Under the pieces are notes generated by a model. It had not been told where the DNA came from. It was given only the letters and a program-made list of their open reading frames with translations, and made no database searches. From assembly GCA_002345215.1 (NCBI GenBank), contig DDVH01000038.1, positions 13,131 through 38,495 on the forward strand: a stretch of DNA of 25,365 bases. Reading direction: 5' to 3'. Source of the DNA: Anaerolineales bacterium UBA2317. GTDB taxonomy: Bacteria; Chloroflexota; Anaerolineae; Anaerolineales; Villigracilaceae. Positions 22,380 through 25,365 of the stretch are shown in pieces; the stretch's first letter is position 1; every line of letters begins with the position of its first letter. The translations under genes were made by a program, and so were the position numbers.

Positions 22380-23773
22380 ATGCGTTCGTTTATTGTTTTT
22401 TGTATCTTAATATTGATGACCACACTTGCCTGTGTAGGAGGAAATGTCAGCACCCCAGCAGAATCAAACTCCCCGACGGAAGAGGCGGTGACACAAATCG
22501 CTTCAGAGCCTACGGGGGAGCCTGTCACACCAACTTCAACATCTTCTCCCGCCAATGTCATCTATGTGGATACGCTTGAACAAGAAGTGTATCCGTTTGT
22601 GCAAAATGGAAAATGCTCTTTTGCTGAAGCGATTATGGCGGCAAATACGGGCAAGCCATTTGATTCGTGTAATACAGGTGAGTTGGGGCAAAGTGTGATT
22701 GAGTTGATGCCCGGCGAATATGTTTTTACGCAAGTAGATGAATCGCCACCGATTTATGAATGGTTAATCAGCGTCACAGATGTTGGCACAGCACTTCCAC
22801 CGATTGTTTACCCGATGACAATTCATGGCAATGGTGCAGTTTTGACTCGTGACGAAAACGCCGAGCCATTTCGCTTTTTTGAATTAATGGTCAATTCAAC
22901 TTTGACAATGAATAACATCACGATACAAAATGGTGATGTAGTGGATGATTGGGGTGGCGCAATTTATTCAATGAATGCTTCCATTACTTTAGATAACACG
23001 CATTTCATCAACAATCATTCTGATAATGGTGGCGCAATTTATTTCACCTTCGGCAGAATTGATATTATCAATAGTAAATTTATCAATAACACAAGCACAG
23101 GCAATGGTGGCGCATTGTTTATTGATTCATCTCGTTCTTTGATTCAATCTTCTCATTTTGAAGGCAATCAATCAGATGGCAATGGTGGTGGTTTATACGC
23201 TTACTTCGCAACAATAGTAATTAGAGACGGATTCTTTATCAAGAACCATGTTACAGGAAATGGCAATGGCAATTGGGTGGCGGAATGCATACCAATCATG
23301 TCAACCTTACAATTACTGAAAGTCAGTTTTATCAAAATGAAGCACCTCGTAATGGTGGTGCGGTGGGTGTGATTAATCCCATTCTGGCTGGCATAGACCC
23401 TGAAGAAGACCCCTTGCTTCAACAAATTGATGAGGTGCCTATTGTTTCAGATATGTTGACCAGTATTCCAGGTTTCCAGTCAACACTTGAAGCACATCCT
23501 AGTGGCATTTATGTTGAATTCAACGAAGATATACAAATTCATAATAATTGTTTTGCGAACAACGCCACTCACGACCCTCTAGACCCCAATTGGACGAGTG
23601 GTATCCATGCCAGTGCGGCGATGGCAGATAATAATTATTGGGGTCACCCTAGCGGACCTTCTGGTAGAGGTCCGGGTACAGGTGAAAGTGTTGGCAAAAA
23701 TAAAGTGACCTTTGCTCCGTTCTTAACTGAAGCCCCAAGTTTTTGTGACCCCGAACTTACGGAAATTAAATAA
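22380..23773 (+). pseudogene. Beta-helix surface lipoprotein interrupted by a frameshift
   Basis: The 5' part (from ATG 22380, GGAG at 22371-22374) encodes a lipoprotein signal ending in TLAC (Cys18), then a Ser/Thr/Pro/Glu-rich linker. A CSLREA-like block (KCSFAEAIMAANTG) follows, then parallel beta-helix repeats with FxNN and GGAI/GGAL/GGGL motifs, as in polymorphic outer-membrane (PMP-type) proteins. At about 23270-23275 the frame shifts: the first frame runs into a nonsense tail ending at 23372. The continuation (GGGMHTNHVNLTITESQFYQN, to stop 23773) is in another frame. Adding one T to the run at 23273-23274 restores a continuous protein of about 464 residues. This may be a real lesion or an indel in the read. 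Probable role: secreted or surface adhesin-like protein. Confidence 0.8.
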
Positions 23774-23810
23774 CGAGAGAATTCAAAACTTCCTTTATTC
23801 TCTTACAAGA

Positions 23811-23848
23811 AAACAAAAAGATGATGAGTACTCATCATCTTTTTGTTT
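23811..23848. terminator. Bidirectional terminator, 38-bp perfect palindrome
   Basis: The 19 bases 23811-23829 (AAACAAAAAGATGATGAGT) are the exact inverse complement of 23830-23848. It lies between the convergent beta-helix and P450 genes, with A and T runs on both arms. Confidence 0.92.
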
Positions 23849-23856
23849 AATATCAC

Positions 23857-25203
23857 TCACCTTAACTTCATCTTCATCCCACCCTTTGGACGAAGTGTGG
23901 CTTCAGGACTCAGCCCCACAGCAGAATCAGTTCTCAAGGTAGGGGCGAAGCGTTGATAAATCATGGCTAAGGTTAGTTGCATTTCCATCATCGCTAAATT
24001 ATTCCCAATGCAGATATGCGGTCCCGCACCGAACGGATAATAAATATCTTTGTTGCGTGCTGAAATATTTTCAGGTGTAAAGCGTTCGGGGTCAAATGTT
24101 TCGGGGTCATTCCAATAAGTTGGGTCGTGATGGGTGACATAAGGCGTGATAAAAATTAACGTGCCAGCAGGAATTAAATAACCATCCAGTTCTTGGTCAG
24201 TGACGGCTTCGCGCGCAAACAAATATGCAGGCGGATACAAACGCAACACTTCGTTAATAACTTGCGTTGTGTAAGTTAACTTTGGTAAATCTTCCAGCGT
24301 GGGTGTGCGCGTATTTAGGACTTGTGTAATTTCGCCAACTAATTTTGATTCGACATGTGGATGTTTTGCAATTAGATAAAATGCCCAAGTGAGTGCCATT
24401 GCCGAAGTTTCGTGACCTGCAAAAAAGATGGTGATGATTTCATCTCGTACTTGCGCATCAGACATGCCCAAGCCTGTTTCTGCATCTTTGGCATTGAGCA
24501 ACATCCCGAGCAAATCGTCCTGCGGATTTTTCCTGCCCTCAGCAATTAATGGGTAAACAATTTCATCTAAAACTTTGGCGGCTTTGTTGTAGGCAATGTG
24601 TTTTGGTAGTGGAAATGAAAGCGGCAGTTGAATAAATTGTTGACTCTTCCATAACATAAACGCCGATGCTAAACGAAAGGCATCACCCAGTGACTTGACT
24701 TGAGCATCTGTAATTTTTGCACTGAACATGGTTTTGATAATGATTGACAAAGTCAAATTTGTCATTTCATCTTCCATATCAAACACTTGATGGGCTTGGC
24801 TGTATCTTTCCCATGCTGTTAAATGCTTTTGAATAATGTTTGTAATTGTATTGGCTAGTGAACTTAGCTTCTGACGATGAAAAGCAGGTTGCATAATGCG
24901 GCGTTGTTGTAACCAAAATTCACCATCACTTAATGGTAAGCCGTTGCCAAGTAGTACACGTCCTGTTTCTACGCTTTTTCCGCGAATGTAGTTGTGATGA
25001 TTACTCTGCAAAATATGTTTTACATACTCTGGTTTGGTGACTAACATATAAGTTTTATTGAGCAATTTGAATTGCACAATCCCGCCGTGATTCTTTGTTA
25101 AACCCATGAACATGCCAAGCATGTCCTTGGTCATTTCAGGAATCATGCCGATGATAGGTCTGGGTTTTGGGCTGGGGGCAGGTTTGAGTTTAGAAATTTC
25201 CAT
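23857..25203 (-). CDS. Cytochrome P450
   Basis: A soluble 448-residue P450 monooxygenase, which inserts oxygen into an organic substrate using electrons from a redox partner not encoded here. It shows the I-helix oxygen-binding motif FFAGHETSAMALTWAF, the K-helix ExxR in NEVLRLYPPAYLFAREA, the PERF block FDPERFTPEN, and the heme loop FGAGPHICIGNNLAMME with Cys398 as iron ligand. There is no N-terminal membrane anchor; the N-terminus is proline-rich (KPAPSPKPRPIIG), as in many soluble bacterial P450s. Residues resemble the CYP102/CYP4-like branch that acts on fatty acids, but I cannot fix the subfamily. The promoter is close to the start codon. No ferredoxin gene is adjacent. Confidence 0.94.
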   Translation of the reverse strand: MEISKLKPAPSPKPRPIIGMIPEMTKDMLGMFMGLTKNHGGIVQFKLLNKTYMLVTKPEYVKHILQSNHHNYIRGKSVETGRVLLGNGLPLSDGEFWLQQRRIMQPAFHRQKLSSLANTITNIIQKHLTAWERYSQAHQVFDMEDEMTNLTLSIIIKTMFSAKITDAQVKSLGDAFRLASAFMLWKSQQFIQLPLSFPLPKHIAYNKAAKVLDEIVYPLIAEGRKNPQDDLLGMLLNAKDAETGLGMSDAQVRDEIITIFFAGHETSAMALTWAFYLIAKHPHVESKLVGEITQVLNTRTPTLEDLPKLTYTTQVINEVLRLYPPAYLFAREAVTDQELDGYLIPAGTLIFITPYVTHHDPTYWNDPETFDPERFTPENISARNKDIYYPFGAGPHICIGNNLAMMEMQLTLAMIYQRFAPTLRTDSAVGLSPEATLRPKGGMKMKLR

Positions 25204-25212
25204 ATCCCTGAT

Positions 25213-25241
25213 ATTTTAGTTTATGAAGAATGATATTGCAA
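25213..25241 (-). promoter_or_regulatory. Promoter of the P450 gene
   Basis: On the minus strand: -35 TTGCAA (25236-25241), 17-base spacer, -10 TAAAAT (25213-25218). The ATG at 25203 is 9 bases after the -10, predicting a leader of about 3 bases. There is no properly spaced Shine-Dalgarno sequence. Confidence 0.6.
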
Positions 25242-25249
25242 ACATCTTA

Positions 25250-25304
25250 ACCACAGAGCACACAGAGACCTCTGAGAAGACCTACTAAGAATCTCTGTGG
25301 CTGA
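25250..25304. repeat. Dispersed palindromic repeat, CCACAGAG type, copy 2
   Basis: ACCACAGAG and CACACAGAGACC at the left, and CTCTGTGGCT at the right, match the ends of the copy at 7642-7727, with a shorter middle. It lies upstream of the P450 promoter. Confidence 0.7.
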
Positions 25305-25365
25305 TTTTTGGAATTTAATTATGACTATGCTCTTTAATTTCACAATACAACATATTATGGCAACC

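Overview
The window looks like a chromosomal segment of an uncultured member of the Chloroflexota, most likely class Anaerolineae. This is an inference from gene content and style: an adenosylcobalamin-dependent ribonucleotide reductase beside nrdR, a single RNase J, a SufR-like regulator paired with a DUF59 protein, moderately AT-rich DNA, promoters placed directly against start codons, and many intergenic palindromic repeats. No rRNA, tRNA, CRISPR array, intact insertion sequence or phage gene was seen.

Layout. 1-1300 (minus strand): a cut-off small protein gene, then a DUF59 iron-sulfur assembly protein and a SufR-like regulator in one operon. 1463-5895 (plus strand): a compact run of an MBL-fold hydrolase, a small conserved protein, an 813-residue GT-C-type membrane protein and mutY, ending in a bidirectional terminator shared with RNase J (minus, 5918-7558). 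7911-11361: an alpha/beta-hydrolase fused to an acyl-CoA synthetase, a palindromic repeat, and a second alpha/beta-hydrolase. 11602-14775: nrdR and nrdJ, which together supply and regulate deoxyribonucleotide synthesis. 14868-18609: an AT-richer accessory island (see below). 18919-25203: an HU-like protein, two small membrane proteins, a PadR regulator with a membrane protein, a STAS protein, a frameshifted beta-helix lipoprotein and a cytochrome P450.

The standout system is 14868-18609: a small protein built from six 13-residue repeats (septoil-knot-like), a 771-residue Argonaute with a complete MID guide pocket but a degenerate PIWI catalytic site, and an ATGA-overlapping gene for a protein with two C-terminal membrane helices. 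It fits the catalytically dead long-B prokaryotic Argonaute plus membrane effector type of abortive-infection immunity. Immediately downstream lies a degenerate direct-repeat array with an exact 22-bp period (seven clear units plus an eighth start), which no gene in the window explains.

Other notable points are cyanobacterial-style heptanucleotide tandem repeats inside the GT-C gene, near-perfect promoters that predict leaderless mRNAs, and a family of long symmetric hairpins that act as terminators between convergent genes.
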